From Amyloporia xantha (taxonomy: Eukaryota; Basidiomycota; Agaricomycetes; Polyporales; Adustoporiaceae), in the NCBI GenBank assembly GCA_036971615.1, contig JAYKKR010000020.1, positions 1 to 64,000 of the forward strand: a DNA stretch of 64,000 nucleotides, written 5' to 3'. Both the position numbers and the translations under genes were made by a program. The notes below the pieces were generated by a model. That model was not told the origin of the DNA and searched no databases. It saw only the letters and a program-made list of their open reading frames with translations. Positions 1-10,524 of this stretch are shown one piece after another (within the stretch, counting starts at the first letter, position 1; the number at the start of each line of letters is the position of its first letter).

Positions 1-1630
1 CACAACACAACACAACCTACAACCTGAAAAGCTTCAACACAACCTAACCTAACCTAGCTGTTAACACAACACAGCACAACACAACTGCTTACAACACAAC
101 TGCTTCTTCTTCAACACAACTAACCTAACTCTTATAACCCTAAGCCGTTGCGAAATCATAGTTGGCATGTGGGCGAGGAAACTAGATTTGTTGATATTCG
201 TAAGACCGATATCCTGGACCGTCGCTGGTTAGTGTCTCGTAAAGAACACGAAACCTAGCCGACATCGCAAGTGTCTGGAAAAAGATGATTCTCGAAAAGC
301 TGGACGAGCGCGTAGTCAACGAACAATCTGCGGAAAGTTCGTCAAATGGCTCGCCTAGTGTTCAAGGCGGTTCGCAGTTGCCCTTCACTCAGCCAGAGGA
401 AGTCTCTGGGGTTTCTGATGAAGATACCATATATCTGCACCGCCACTCGCCGGACCCATTTGGGTGGGCACATTAGTACCTGCGTTGGTGAAAACTGTAG
501 CCAGCGTGTGGGAGGGTGTGTCTGCTAGCGAGTCAGCCAGCATGTGGCTTTTATTTGTTATACTCTGGAGACTATTCTGTTCGCCCGTTGGCGGTCTCCT
601 TTACATTCTCAGAAGTGTGGCAGGCGCATAACTGGGCCTGTGCCTCTCAGGGGAGGTGCCACTTCGGTGGAGTTGCCTCTGATGCTCGGGGGGAGGGTAC
701 TACGACTACTCTTATGGATGAACTGACCCTGTGCGGCAGTCCTGCGACCGTTGTATAACTGATAATTTCATGTGCTGTAACTGGCAGCCCGCGACTCGAA
801 TGGTAGTTCCTCACGAGCTCTCACTTGGTGTCTTTCAGCCATCTGGGAAGGGGGGAGATCAGCAACTCTTTCGCAACCTCACTTGCAATATCTTGTAAGT
901 ACCACGGTTTCTGTATACATAACAGACGGTATTAACCGAGGCGTTTTACCTAATTTAACCTAACCAGAACCTAACCTAACCGTGCGTATATTCCTTAATC
1001 GGAAATACAATACTGTCGACTTATTGATGTCATAACAGTAACCTAATCTAACCGAACCTAACCTAACGGACCTAACGGTCCGGGCCAGGTGCGTAGTCCT
1101 TAATGCAATTAGGCGCCAGGGTAGCGTGACCTTGATCACGTGACATGGAGCGTCTAATATACGCGCTCGATGACGTCATGTTCCAGGCCCGCCTGGGCCA
1201 TGACGTCAGGGGTGGCACATGTGATTGCATGAATCACATGCACCGGCTCGGCTACTTCGGTGTTTTCTCGGAGCGGCGGAACGCCGACGGAAGGAAGACT
1301 TGCCTTAACGGGCAACAGATCTAGGCAATGACATCATAGTCCGATGCCACCCGATAGCGGGATTATGCTATTGGCTCGGACTCCTCGGCATGTATTAATA
1401 GGATATTATGCCGTCGTACCACTTTCAAAGTCGTACGATGCGAGGTAATTCTCGCTTGACTAAGCAAGGGCCTGATGAGTCTATATAAGACGAAATGGGT
1501 CGGTGTTGGATCCCCAGCACCTCATTGCCCAGCTCTGTCCCCCGCTCCTCAGCAACTTCCTTCGATAAGGTCGCCTTCGGCTCCCATATCTCAGTCGTCG
1601 CTTCGTCGCTCCACCACCTAACCTAAGTCA
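1..1630. repeat. Gene-poor lead-in with scattered CCTAA pentamer clusters
   Basis: No convincing gene is visible. Short runs built on CCTAA/AACCT occur near 40-56, 120-133, 952-985, 1040-1075 and 1614-1625, and CACAA-type runs fill the first 120 bases. Filamentous fungi normally carry TTAGGG telomeres, so this pentamer (the arthropod-type TTAGG complement) is not an ordinary telomere. The clusters are too short and interrupted to be a true array. A 63-codon open frame at 285-476 has no recognisable motif. The stretch could be subtelomeric-like filler or the remains of a transposon end; neither can be shown here. Confidence 0.45.
1481..1490 (+). promoter_or_regulatory. Possible TATA box
   Basis: The sequence TATATAAG stands in a GC-balanced context and is followed within about 30-60 bases by pyrimidine-rich DNA of the kind often seen around fungal transcription starts. 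If used, it would drive rightward transcription towards the dioxygenase gene, whose likely start codon lies at 2221, so a long leader or 5' non-coding exon would be needed. Assignment is inference. Confidence 0.25.
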
Positions 1631-1917
1631 TGTCGTTTGGCCGGACAATCTCCTAAGTCCTCCATGTAAACAATATCATCGCCCTCTGGTAATGCGGCCC
1701 CTTCTTCGCGCACAGGGGAGGGAGGGCGCGTTGCCGATGGAGTAGAGGATAGCGATACAGAGTCCGCGTGTCGAAGGAAGCGGCGTCGGTCGACTGATGA
1801 GCGGTCAACGGTGAAGTCAGTGGCTGGCTGCTTATTGAGGTCGGCCAGTGTGAAATGGTAGTCTTGCACGGAGGCACTGGCAGCAGCGTCGGTGTCACGC
1901 TTGCGCTTCTTCGACAT
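1618..1917 (-). CDS. Possible N-terminal fragment of a KDZ-type transposase
   Basis: A 99-codon leftward frame starts MSKKRKRD and shows a basic start, an RSSVDRRR segment, Ser/Pro-rich stretches (SSTPSATRPPSPVRE) and an acidic tail before stopping. This layout resembles the N-termini of fungal KDZ (Kyakuja-Dileera-Zisupton) transposases, which start with a basic, Pro-rich segment before the CxC2 zinc domain. No downstream transposase core is visible to the left, so it would be a truncated remnant or the first exon of a broken gene. It is divergent from the TET/JBP-type gene starting about 300 bp away. Such pairing is known from mushroom genomes, which is the main reason for the call. It may equally be an unrelated hypothetical. 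Confidence 0.3.
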   Translation of the reverse strand: MSKKRKRDTDAAASASVQDYHFTLADLNKQPATDFTVDRSSVDRRRFLRHADSVSLSSTPSATRPPSPVREEGAALPEGDDIVYMEDLGDCPAKRHDLG

Positions 1918-2220
1918 GGTGCACCAGCTGGCAAGATAGTCCGGGAACGCGATGTTCCAACCATGTCACGTGACATGGACGCGGACGCGAATACAGGCTG
2001 GAAGGCCCCGCCACCTGTCGACCTGTCGATGAGGGCCGCACACGCATGGCGGACCTGCGCCCAGCACACAGTGAGTTACCATTATTTGTGCCTGCCGTGC
2101 TGTGCTGTGATGTCTAGCGTGGATCCGACTTTGGAACCCGGACCACATCTACAGCACAGCATCGCGCAGGGCGCGTATTACCTATTATGGACCAACGCTA
2201 ATCACGCATACTCTACAGGA

Positions 2221-3733
2221 ATGTCTCTACCTCGCACAACGCGCTCAGGCAGGGAGTATTCTCCGTGGTCCTTTCAACTCGGAGAGCCGCTCTATGCACC
2301 GCCGACTTTCGACCTGCCAGCAGAGCTAGAGACCGCCGTAGCGAGAGAGGACTTCTATGCCGCCCTCCCAGCCCTCGACCCCGACGATCTGACAGTTGGC
2401 ACCCTTGCTCTCCCTGCAGACGCTACTAGCAGTCGAATCCCTAGCGCATCCATGCACCTGCCCCCTGCGCCACCTGCCACCAAGGAAGCGTACCACCAGA
2501 AGCGCCGTAGCCATGCGCGTCGAAAGGCTGCCCGCGACGCAGCACGCCAGCAGAACGACACTCACCTCAAGGCTGTAGCGGTGAAGCGGCGTCGGGCTGC
2601 TGCTACATATTATGTGCCAGCACCCTTGACTGCAGCGCTGGGCGAGGCGTGTCGTCGAGATCTTGAGGTGCGCATCGGAGACACGCAGGCAGAATCGACA
2701 GCACTGTCTTTAGAAATGCAGGACGTCCCAGTGGCTTCGACGGCCTTCATAGGACGGCGCCTGGAGAAGACGGCAGAGGACTACGTAGAAGAGGACCTAC
2801 CGACATTCTTGGCCAAGCACGCCGACTTCGAGTACGTCGAGTGGGACGGCCAGCAATGCCGACCTCTGTTAGACAAGGACGACCGGGTCTTCGCTGTGCT
2901 GGCAGGCAAGCCGAGGGATTCTACTTGGGATGAAGTAGCGGCGCGAGCAGCCGACGCCATGCGAGCCACGAGCGATTGCTCATTCTTCGAGGAAAAGCGC
3001 AGGGTGCATAGGAGAGGCAACTATCCTGCGCTCTCTGTGGGAATTTCGTATGGCGGAGGACAGACAGTGAGTAGCCCTCAATTGACACTATGAATTCTCT
3101 GAACGTGTCTGCAGAAAGTCGGCAATCTCACGCACAGTGCCAAAAACTTGGCAAGTCTATACTCCTCCTTGATAACCCAGACGTCCGCAGGCTCGCGAAC
3201 TTCGGCAACGGCGCCCTCAAGCTGTTCGCGCCACGACTGTACGCCTACTATGCGGAAACTTGATATCGCGGCTACAGACACGGGACCCTCAGCTACGGCT
3301 CAACTTCGAAAACAACGCGTTCGGCGCCGGCTGTTTCAACTTTGGCCCTTGCGTGGTTAGTCACCCACATACCGACCATCAGAACTTGCCGTGGGGGTGG
3401 TGCACAGTCACTGCGTTAGGGAACTTCAACCCAGCACTCGGAGGACATTTGGTGCTATGGGACCTGAAGCTGGTCATCGAATTTCCACCCGGCGCTACGA
3501 TATTAATACCCTCTGCCCTCCTTTTGCATTCAAATATACGCATTCGTGAGAATGAACAGCGCATGTCCTTCACGCAGTTTTCCGCAGGGGGTCTGTTCAG
3601 ATGGGTTGAATGTGGGTTTCAGTCACAGAAGGCGTTTGAGGTGGCGGGAGGAAAAGTAGAGTTTGGATTGAATAGGTGGCGTCAGGGACTCGATATGCTG
3701 TCCAAATGGTCGGACCTCATGGCATGTACTTAG
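2221..3733 (+). CDS. TET/JBP-family 2OG-Fe(II) dioxygenase, with two apparent frameshifts
   Basis: The family oxidises 5-methylcytosine or related bases in DNA using Fe(II) and 2-oxoglutarate; mushrooms carry large expansions of it linked to KDZ transposons. The N-terminal half (start MSLPRTTRSGREY) has a basic Lys/Arg/Ala-rich segment. The catalytic double-stranded beta-helix lies in the second exon: the HTD iron-binding motif in SHPHTDHQNLPWGW, then VTALGNFNP, GGHLVLWDLKLVIEFPPG, the distal His in LLLHSNIRI, and a 2OG-binding Arg near RMSFTQFSAGGLFRW. An intron at 3067-3114 has GTGAGT and GCAG borders. The reading frame changes by one base near 3146 (between NLA and KSILLLDN) and near 3260 (a stop directly before LISRLQTRD); each can be explained by one missing base in a short A or T run. 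It is therefore either a recently decayed copy or an assembly error. Upstream ATGs in the same frame exist, but the family usually starts at this MSLPRTTR motif. Confidence 0.75.
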
Positions 3734-3752
3734 AACTCGAGCAATAGATTGT

Positions 3753-3813
3753 CAGACGAGCATAAGACGAATGTAAGACGAAAATAAGACGCGTGTAAGA
3801 CGTGTGTAAGACG
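3753..3813 (+). repeat. TAAGACG minisatellite
   Basis: Directly after the dioxygenase stop codon, TAAGACG or AGACG recurs about every 10-11 bases for six units, separated by short variable spacers such as AATG, AAAA and TGTG. It lies in the presumed 3' region of the gene. The same hexamer-like word appears inside both foldback elements near 22350 and 39605. Confidence 0.6.
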
Positions 3814-3972
3814 GTCTGTGCGTACTGTTGAGTCTTTCCAACATGTCTCACGTGCCAACCGTGGACATCAAACGTCTGCCTGCATCTTGCTCCTACGTGC
3901 CCTGTACCATCGCCTCGTCACATCTGGCCTTCTCAACTATATTTACTACTGCTTCTTCTACATCCTCCTCTG

Positions 3973-4645
3973 ATGCGTTCGCTCACGCCTCAAGAGCGTA
4001 AGGCTGCTCGAGCAGCCAGAAACCACAGGTACTATCAGAAGAAAAAGTAAGTAAAAGGATTGCTCTTGCTGAGCGTATCTGACTCCGCCGCTTTGCTCTG
4101 TATTCACAGGTCTGGTCGTTCCCAAAGCCCATCTACTGCCCCTGCAGTTCCGCGTGGTCTGGACGTGAAAGGCGACAGTGATATCGACCGGTAAGCAGCC
4201 TCGTCATCGTTCACACTCAACATGCTCATTTCGTGGCAGCCCCGTAGAGGTTATCGTCATTCGCGATGGAGTACCTACTTGGCTTTCCGATGCCCTGCAT
4301 ACGTGGGGTTATAATGACAACATCGATCAAGCAATGGCCGAATTCTGGCACGAGTTTCACCTGGTGCAGAACGCCGATGAGCTACGCGCATGGATATCTT
4401 TCAAGTCTGATTGGATTGCCGCCGGTGACAAAATCTTAGATGACATCCAGGCGTGGGTGGCACGCAGGGCGTTCCGCATGCTCCGGGAGTCTGACATCGC
4501 TAATGTTTGGCGCCAGGTCACTGGCATCAGCTTCAAAATAAGCTCGCAAATTGCGGCTGTGGAAGTGCGGCTTGAAGCGCTCGAAGCTGGATGTAATCTG
4601 TCTCCACAGTGCCTTGCGGTGTGGCTTGCCCAGACGCGTACTTAG
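3973..4645 (+). CDS. Conserved basidiomycete hypothetical protein
   Basis: Three exons join cleanly in frame: 3973-4046, 4110-4190 and 4240-4645, with GTAAGT/CACAG and GTAAGC/GGCAG introns. The product of about 185 residues starts MRSLTPQERKAARAAR, continues NHRYYQKKK (a basic segment common at the N-terminus of mushroom-specific hypotheticals), and then has a predicted helical region rich in Trp, Ala and Asp with no catalytic motif that I recognise. No signal peptide or membrane segment is seen. It follows the TET/JBP-type gene on the same strand. Function unknown. Confidence 0.6.
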
Positions 4646-4806
4646 TGCATACCTTGTTGTTTGCTTACTTGTGGTCCGCGCGGTGTAACTCGCTTGTGAC
4701 GTTTTAGGTAATGCACAGAGTATATTGTGCGAAAGCTACATGTCCACTACCTAGAACTATGGCCCCACTACAGCCCTAACGAGAAGCTGACAACGCCTGC
4801 TGGCAC

Positions 4807-5670
4807 CTAGTCACTGTCCTCACCGTCAGCGACGACGTCCGTGATTACAGCTACTTTACCGAGCTGCTGTTGAGCCATAAAGTACGTCCTCGCGCTCGCG
4901 TCGTCATCAAACTTGCGCATCTTGCATGATGTACTCGCCCCCAGCAATTCAATAGCTGTCAACCTGTTCATTTATGAGGGCATGCAAAAATACCGGGAGC
5001 AGGGATGCACTTACCGGTCGAAGTAGACACCAGGTTTGATTCCCCGGACCACGACCCAAGTCGGCCTACGCTGGCGAGGCAACGCCTCGGGCGTGGTTGG
5101 TGGTGGGGAAGTGCTGGAGGCTTCTGGCTCGGTCGAAGCTGTAGCGCTGGGAGCATACAGCACGACGGGACTTGGAGGGCGATGAGGGGCAGCAGGGTGT
5201 CCACGCAGATGTCGAGCATATTGAGGCAGACATTGAGGTTGGGCATCATTGGAGGCATGGTTTGAAGACGAAGCAGCGGAAGATGTCGATTCACTGAGAG
5301 GCGTTGGTACACTTGGAGGGTGATGTGGCATGGGCGGTGGAGGGCGAACATGCGGGAGGACATAATGTTCAGGGCCATCCACAAACGCTCGGCGTGCTTG
5401 ATGCAGATCGCGAAAGGACTTGTACGCCGCGCCCTGACCATCCTTCTGTGAGGGCCTTGACAGTACCCCTGTGGCAGATGGTGAGCAGGGGACTTCTCCG
5501 AAACTGGAAAGCTCACCAATTCAAGAAAAGACCGGTCTCCCTGCCTTCCCAGATGACATATATCTTGTTCTTCTCTCCGGGCAGGCGGACGCCACGCGGG
5601 GAGTAAGGCGCGGATCATCGACATTGAGGCTTGCGAACGCGTCGAGCAGGGGGTCTGTGTTGGCGGCCAT
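4807..5670 (-). CDS. Protein with two RNase H1-N/viroplasmin-like modules, frameshifted
   Basis: The leftward gene starts MAANTDPLLDAFASLNVDD. Its first module reads KIYVIWEGRETGLFLNW, followed after an intron by an AAYKSFRDLHQARRAF segment. Both match the small fold found at the N-terminus of eukaryotic RNase H1 and in caulimovirus viroplasmin (PF01693), which binds RNA/DNA hybrids. A long Pro/Ser/His-rich linker follows, then a second module, TWVVVRGIKPGVYFDR, whose end is supplied by a last exon with RKFDDDASARTYFMAQQQ that closes in an acidic DGEDSD tail. The frame breaks near 5600 (after LTP) and again near 5430, so the copy is either decayed or mis-sequenced. Such two-module proteins recur in polypore genomes; their role is unknown. 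Confidence 0.5.
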
Positions 5671-5804
5671 GAAAAGAGGTCGTCAATGAACTGGAAAGTC
5701 AACACGTCAACACGTGATGATTCTCGGACTACACCGAGGATGCCTGGTGCATGCCCACCACTGTCCTACTAGGCGCCGCCCGTTGGTCGTTCTCCCTGGC
5801 TGCA

Positions 5805-8804
5805 ATGGGGGCCCCTCGTGCTAACTGTCGACCACCGCGCCCGTTCTAAGCCCAAGAAGGGTGGAAAGGCTGGAAACCAGGGCAAGATTCACGGTACTCG
5901 CGAGACTTTTCTTCTGGGCCGACTCGCCGACTTTCAGGCCGCCAAAGCTCGTGGCAAGGCTGCCAGCTCGGATTTCTGGTCGACTCTCTTTGCTGATTAC
6001 TGGGCTATGTATCCGTGGCCATTGCCTCTGGACACAGAACCGGACGACCCCTCTTACCAGCCAGTCACTCAGCCCGATGCCGAGTTGACAGAGGAGCAGC
6101 TTGCAGAGAAGGGAGCGTATGTGAAGGCTATGCAAGACGTGAGTCGCTATCTTTTGCTCACTGGCGGCTTGCTGACCATACACTACAGACTCTCAAAAAC
6201 TACCTCCGGTATCGCTCGAACACGCACACGCGCCGCTCCGCAAACCCATGGGAGAGCGTTCTCACTGCCCTCAAAAACATACGCGATCCTCCTCCGAGAA
6301 TGAAGGCCCCATGGCAGTATTTCATGGGGAAATATGCGGATGAAGTCAACGCTGTTTATGAGGAGAGATGGCCCTTTGCAGGGCTTCCCCCCCAGCAGAG
6401 CCTGAATTTCCGAGGCCAGATCGCGCGAGAATTGCTCGCAATGAGGACTGCCGAGACGAGGAGCGAGATAGAGCAAGCTGCGCACGATGAGCACCAGAAA
6501 GAACTTGATGACTACCGTGGAGGATTACTGCCCGAGGCTAGCGGGATCGAGGAGGACGAGGAGATGTAAGTCGTACTTCTGCATTCCACTGCGCAGTGTC
6601 TAACGGCTACCAAAGTGCTCGACAGAATCTCGTACAGGTCGTCCAGCCATTGCTGGATTTAATTGGGCAGTATACCGGCACCTGTGTGACGTTGCTTGTG
6701 GGTGCGCCGCCGAGGGACGGCGAGGTCAATTTCTTCATCAAAGCGTAAGTCTATACCCTTTTTTTCGGCCTGCTGGCATTCGAAACTTATGCCCCGATTC
6801 TCAGTGTCAATTCCGGCAAGTCAATTGGCCAAGTACCGCTGTCCTGGACTCAAGACGACTCCCATACATTTCTCAACCATATTGTACCCTCTTTCTCGCG
6901 GTTTCTTCTTAAAACCGACCGTAAGTCTCTTATCTCTCTTTTAAAATTGCCCTACTCATGCAGCAGCTGTATCTAGTGGCTGCTGGCATGCAGTCTCCCC
7001 CCTCTGCAGCCGGGACTGCATTGATCGAGACTCCGGTGGCATCGTCATCATCCTCTCATACGGTCACTTCCGCAGGTCCTCGTACAGCCAGCCAGAAAGG
7101 AAAGGGAGAGGAGAAGCTTCTCACACTCGACCTCAGGTGGCTAGGGTTGACGACGACGACGAAAGCTCCAGTGAGGAGGAGGAGGGGGCAGCCTTTGGCG
7201 TTGGGGAGGGTGACGATTATGGCTATGGCGACAGGGAGGAAGGCGACGAAGGCAACAATGAGGTGGAGGGCGAGGAGGTGGAGGATGAGGAGGCACGCGT
7301 GGCACTCGGGCATGTGGAGGCACCAATGCATGCACAGCGGCCACGTCAACTCCCGGTGGTGACAGCGGACGATTTGGATCTAGGCCCAGCTCTGCGCGCA
7401 AAGCTCTCAGCGCTGGAAGAGTCGCAGAGACAATCCGAATTGCGCTCCTTGGCTGACTTGCCCGAATTCGAGAGGGAGCGCCTCAACAACATGGCTGCTA
7501 ATGCAGCATTCTTACAGTCTCTTCCTATCAACCTATCTGACGGTGCTCGCTCCTCTATCCATGCCTCGCCTTCGCCACACTCACCTGTTGGAAATCGGCT
7601 GAATCGGACAACTGTCTCTGAAGCCGCGGTGCAACCTTCCAACGCCTTGATACCTCCCGCGGGTGTCGAACGTGTGGATCGCCTGCAGGGAGACAATGCC
7701 CCCCTACCATTGGAGCATCTGCAAGTGCCGCTGTCTGAGATAGATGGTGGAATTGCAAACGTCCGGTCCCCTCCTGAAGACATCGAGCAACAGAACGTCC
7801 AGTTCCCCCCTGACGATGTCGAGCAACAGAACGTTCGGTTCCCTCCTGATGACGTCGGGCAACAGAGTGTCCGGTCCCCTCCTGACGACGTCGAGCAACA
7901 GAATGTTCTGCCGCCTGCTTCAGATCTCGCCCAACCAAACGCTGGTCCTAGTGTGGAAGATCTTGAAGATGTCGCTGTCCATGCCTCTCACCTGCTGCAG
8001 GTGGATGACTCGGCGGTGCAGGCTCCAGGCCCGTCGTCTACGCCATCGGAAGGCCCTGCACATGGTGCCTCGTGGCAGGTATCACCTATTTGCTTGGTTC
8101 CGGACGCTGCTGTCAATTCAACCAGTTGGCCAGACTGGGTGCACGAGGCCTTCACCTGGATGATGGGCCGTGATCTTGGCGAGCATTTCAATAAGGCGGT
8201 GGCATGGTGGACGGTGCTGGAGCGCCTGTATGGATGGCGGACATCAGTATGTGGCATTTCGTGCGTATGTCGGGTAATACTTACCTCCGTAGAACCACGG
8301 GATTGACAGCAACAGTCGTCCCCCCCAGGTAACGCACTGGACGAAATTTGGTCGCCGCGCTTTCGAGAAGATACCCCCTATTACTTGTGAAAAGAGGCTA
8401 CGCGGAAATGTGGTGGACCTGGTGGAGGAAGATACAACCCGACTGGCGGAAGACTACCCCTGATGGCCGTCCGACGACTGATGGTGCCGGCAGCTGGACT
8501 GTACTCAAGAAACCAGGAAAAAATGGCTTCCTCATCATCCTTCTTTCGCTAGTTTGGTGGCAGTCGGTGCTCCCTGATGAGTACATATTAGAATGGGAAG
8601 CCGCTGTCAGTGACGTTGGTTGGGTCTTGTCTCGGCTTGCGGAGGATGAGAGTGCCTCTGTGTCCGCATCATCAACAGCTTCCCGCAAGCACATGTCTGC
8701 AGCGCCGTCCGCAGGCCCATCAAAGAGAAGGTGAGCTGTCTATGATAGCTGGATGGTCTAATAATGCTGAATCTTCTTGGCTCTTGGTCAGAAAGGTGAG
8801 GTAG
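5805..8804 (+). CDS. Conserved multi-exon basidiomycete hypothetical with C-terminal W-WW motif
   Basis: Exons can be followed at about 5805-6138, 6189-6565, 6597-6744, 6805-6920, 6964-8246, 8329-8741 and 8792-8804. The first exon holds a basic stretch and GRLADFQAAKARGKAASSDFW; the middle holds NSGKSIGQVPLSW and FLNHIVPSFSRFLL. A long acidic, low-complexity section follows with four 12-residue repeats. The C-terminal block MWWTWWRKIQPDWR, SWTVLKKPGKNGFL and SLVWWQSVL is a hallmark of a large mushroom-specific family of unknown function. The final mini-exon creates SKRRKVR, a likely nuclear localisation signal. Frame problems occur at the start (a G run near 5808), at the exon 2/3 junction and near 8395 in an A run. 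No enzymatic motif is visible. Confidence 0.6.
7761..7904 (+). repeat. Coding tandem repeat, four 36-bp units
   Basis: Four consecutive 36-bp units encode variants of VRSPPDDVEQQN inside the acidic section of the preceding gene. Each unit keeps PP, an acidic pair and QQ, and the third carries G for E and S for N. Unit-number variation between strains would be expected of such an array. Confidence 0.85.
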
Positions 8805-8969
8805 GACGGCTGCTCGCTACCTGTATTGTCTACAATGTATCCCAATGCAATATGTATATCATTTTGTTATCTACACATCGAGATTAAGTTTGTACTGAAT
8901 GCTCGATCATGATCGAGTGTAATCGAGTGCACAGTCTTGCAAATAGAAGACAACCTAAGCCTGATTTGC

Positions 8970-9179
8970 AAGGGAGGCAGAAATGCATGGCGTACCTACC
9001 ACATTTGGCATTAAGCCGTGATGCCGAATGGAGCCCACGGCAAAGGCTAGGAGGCCCCGGAGGGTCCGGCGAAGACCCTGCAGATGATGCACCAGGGTGC
9101 AGGCAGATAGCCTGCCTGGTGCATAACGGGTCTGGGGGCTTATCCGCTAGTTGGTGCATCAACGGTACATAAGCAGCTG
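8970..9179 (+). mobile_element. Solo terminal inverted repeat of the foldback element (A end)
   Basis: About 200 bp match the A-type ends of the full elements at 20417-23875 and 38134-41577, including GGGTCTGGGGGCTTATCCGC and the terminal CATAAGCAGCTG. The sequence contains the same internal hairpin (CAGGCAG, loop, CTGCCTG, nested in GCACCAGG/CCTGGTGC). To the left the match fades near 8970 and no satellite arm or partner end follows, so this is an isolated terminus left after deletion or abortive transposition. Its outer edge abuts mL38 coding sequence at 9180. Confidence 0.85.
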
Positions 9180-10524
9180 ATACGTTCGGTGGCCGACTTC
9201 TGGGGCAGCAACAGAATGACGTATCGATGATAGCGTGTACCACATTGGGGGTGTGGGGAAATATACCGCGTGTGAGTGGTCGAAAGCGGTATCGGGGAGG
9301 GCGACAGCGCGGAAAGGGTGATATTAGGCCTATAAAATAGCATCAGTTTTCGTGTCGGCCCCGTCAGCGACATTGACTTACTGCATCCAGTGTAAGAAAG
9401 TCGTGTAAGACTGGTCCTCGGGGTTGGGCACGTCTGCATATAACAGTCAATACAGCCTAAACGACAATCTAGAGCGCGCATACCCCGATCCACCATCAAC
9501 AGGGTGTACAGACGCGGGTCCGTGTGGAACACGGTTGTGTATAGCATAGGCTGTCTCCATGTCTGTCGAGAAATCGTCAGTGTCAGTTCTCAGTTCGTAC
9601 GCTGTGGTGGGATTAAAGTGTATGTACCTGTTCAGGTAACAGGAATACCCCGGGCTCCACCTTCTGATACTTACGCTTCACACGAGTGCGGCGGTATACA
9701 TCTCTCGGGGGCGGCTCAGGGAAATTGATGCGCAAGTCCAGAGTAGGATGTAGAGACAGAAGGAGATCCGGGACGACACTCATTTGGTGGATACATTCCA
9801 TCTGCAACATATATTAGGGACCTGCAGCCAGAGTGCATGAGAAGCGAGGACATACAAGCAGATCGAGCGCCCCGTCCTCTCTCCACCTCTGCTCTATGAG
9901 GTGCTTGTAAATCGGCTTCTTCATGTTCGCTGGCATGTCCATCAGCATTCATGCCGCCATCGCTACTATCAAGCGAATGCACTCACGTATGCCGTTAAAC
10001 GCCTTCCATCTCACTTCCGGCAAGTTCGCCTCGCTCTGCCTTGCTCCCAAAATCCGCACCTTCTCTCTTAACGTCTCCAGCACTCCTTCGTCCCTCTCAC
10101 CTTCCGCCTTCCTCTCCTCCGCACTGAGTGCCGCCCGTACTGCTTTCAACTCCTCCTTCAGGGCTTGTGAGTCCGCACGTAGGTAGTCTAGCGCAAGGTC
10201 ATACGCGGGCAGGACGCCCCGTGCAATGGGGCGATTCCATTCTCGTGGATGCTCGAGCGAGATGCGTGGTCGACGTGTCGGCCATTCACGCTGTGTCTAC
10301 TTACCCTTCGTCTCTGCGCCCTTGTCCTCGTCTTCGAGCGCTGGCCTCCGACTCCTGCCTGGCTGGCGGCGGTGTCAGTTTCGCGCTGGCGCTGCTGCAA
10401 TGGGTGGTGGTACTGGCGGCGGGGCTACCGGATCAGAGGCCACATTTGCTGACTGGAGAGAGGCATTTCCTCGCACTCCAGAGAGCCTGGTGCAGATACG
10501 AGGAAGTCTGCGGACGGATAGCAT
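9140..10524 (-). CDS. MRPL35: Mitochondrial ribosomal protein mL38, PEBP-like, 3' end cut by a transposon terminus
   Basis: The start MLSVRRLPRICTRL is an Arg-rich mitochondrial targeting sequence. Further exons give the conserved fungal mL38 blocks: HPREWNRPIARGVLPAYD, EANLPEVRWKAFNG, KKPIYKHLIEQRWREDGA, VVPDLLLSLHPTLDLRIN, EPPPRDVYRRTRVKRKYQK, then the PEBP-like fold with VFHTDPRLYTLLMVD, DVPNPEDQSYTTFLHWMQ and HRYVILLLPQ. Introns are short and canonical, though one near exon 1 would be only about 34 bp. The protein is part of the mitochondrial large ribosomal subunit. After KSATERI at 9180 the frame runs into the solo terminus and adds SCLCTVDAPTSG before a stop at 9140, so the usual C-terminal segment is missing. 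No remainder of the gene is found further left. The copy may be non-functional, with an intact one elsewhere. Confidence 0.85.

Noticed and set aside
1..130. Telomere at the window start
   Set aside because: The repeats are interrupted pentamers and CACAA runs, not (CCCTAA)n, and they recur inward for 1.6 kb.
4968..5705. 245-codon leftward frame as a separate gene
   Set aside because: It is a neighbouring register of the viroplasmin-module gene, whose conserved blocks lie in the other two frames and splice sensibly.
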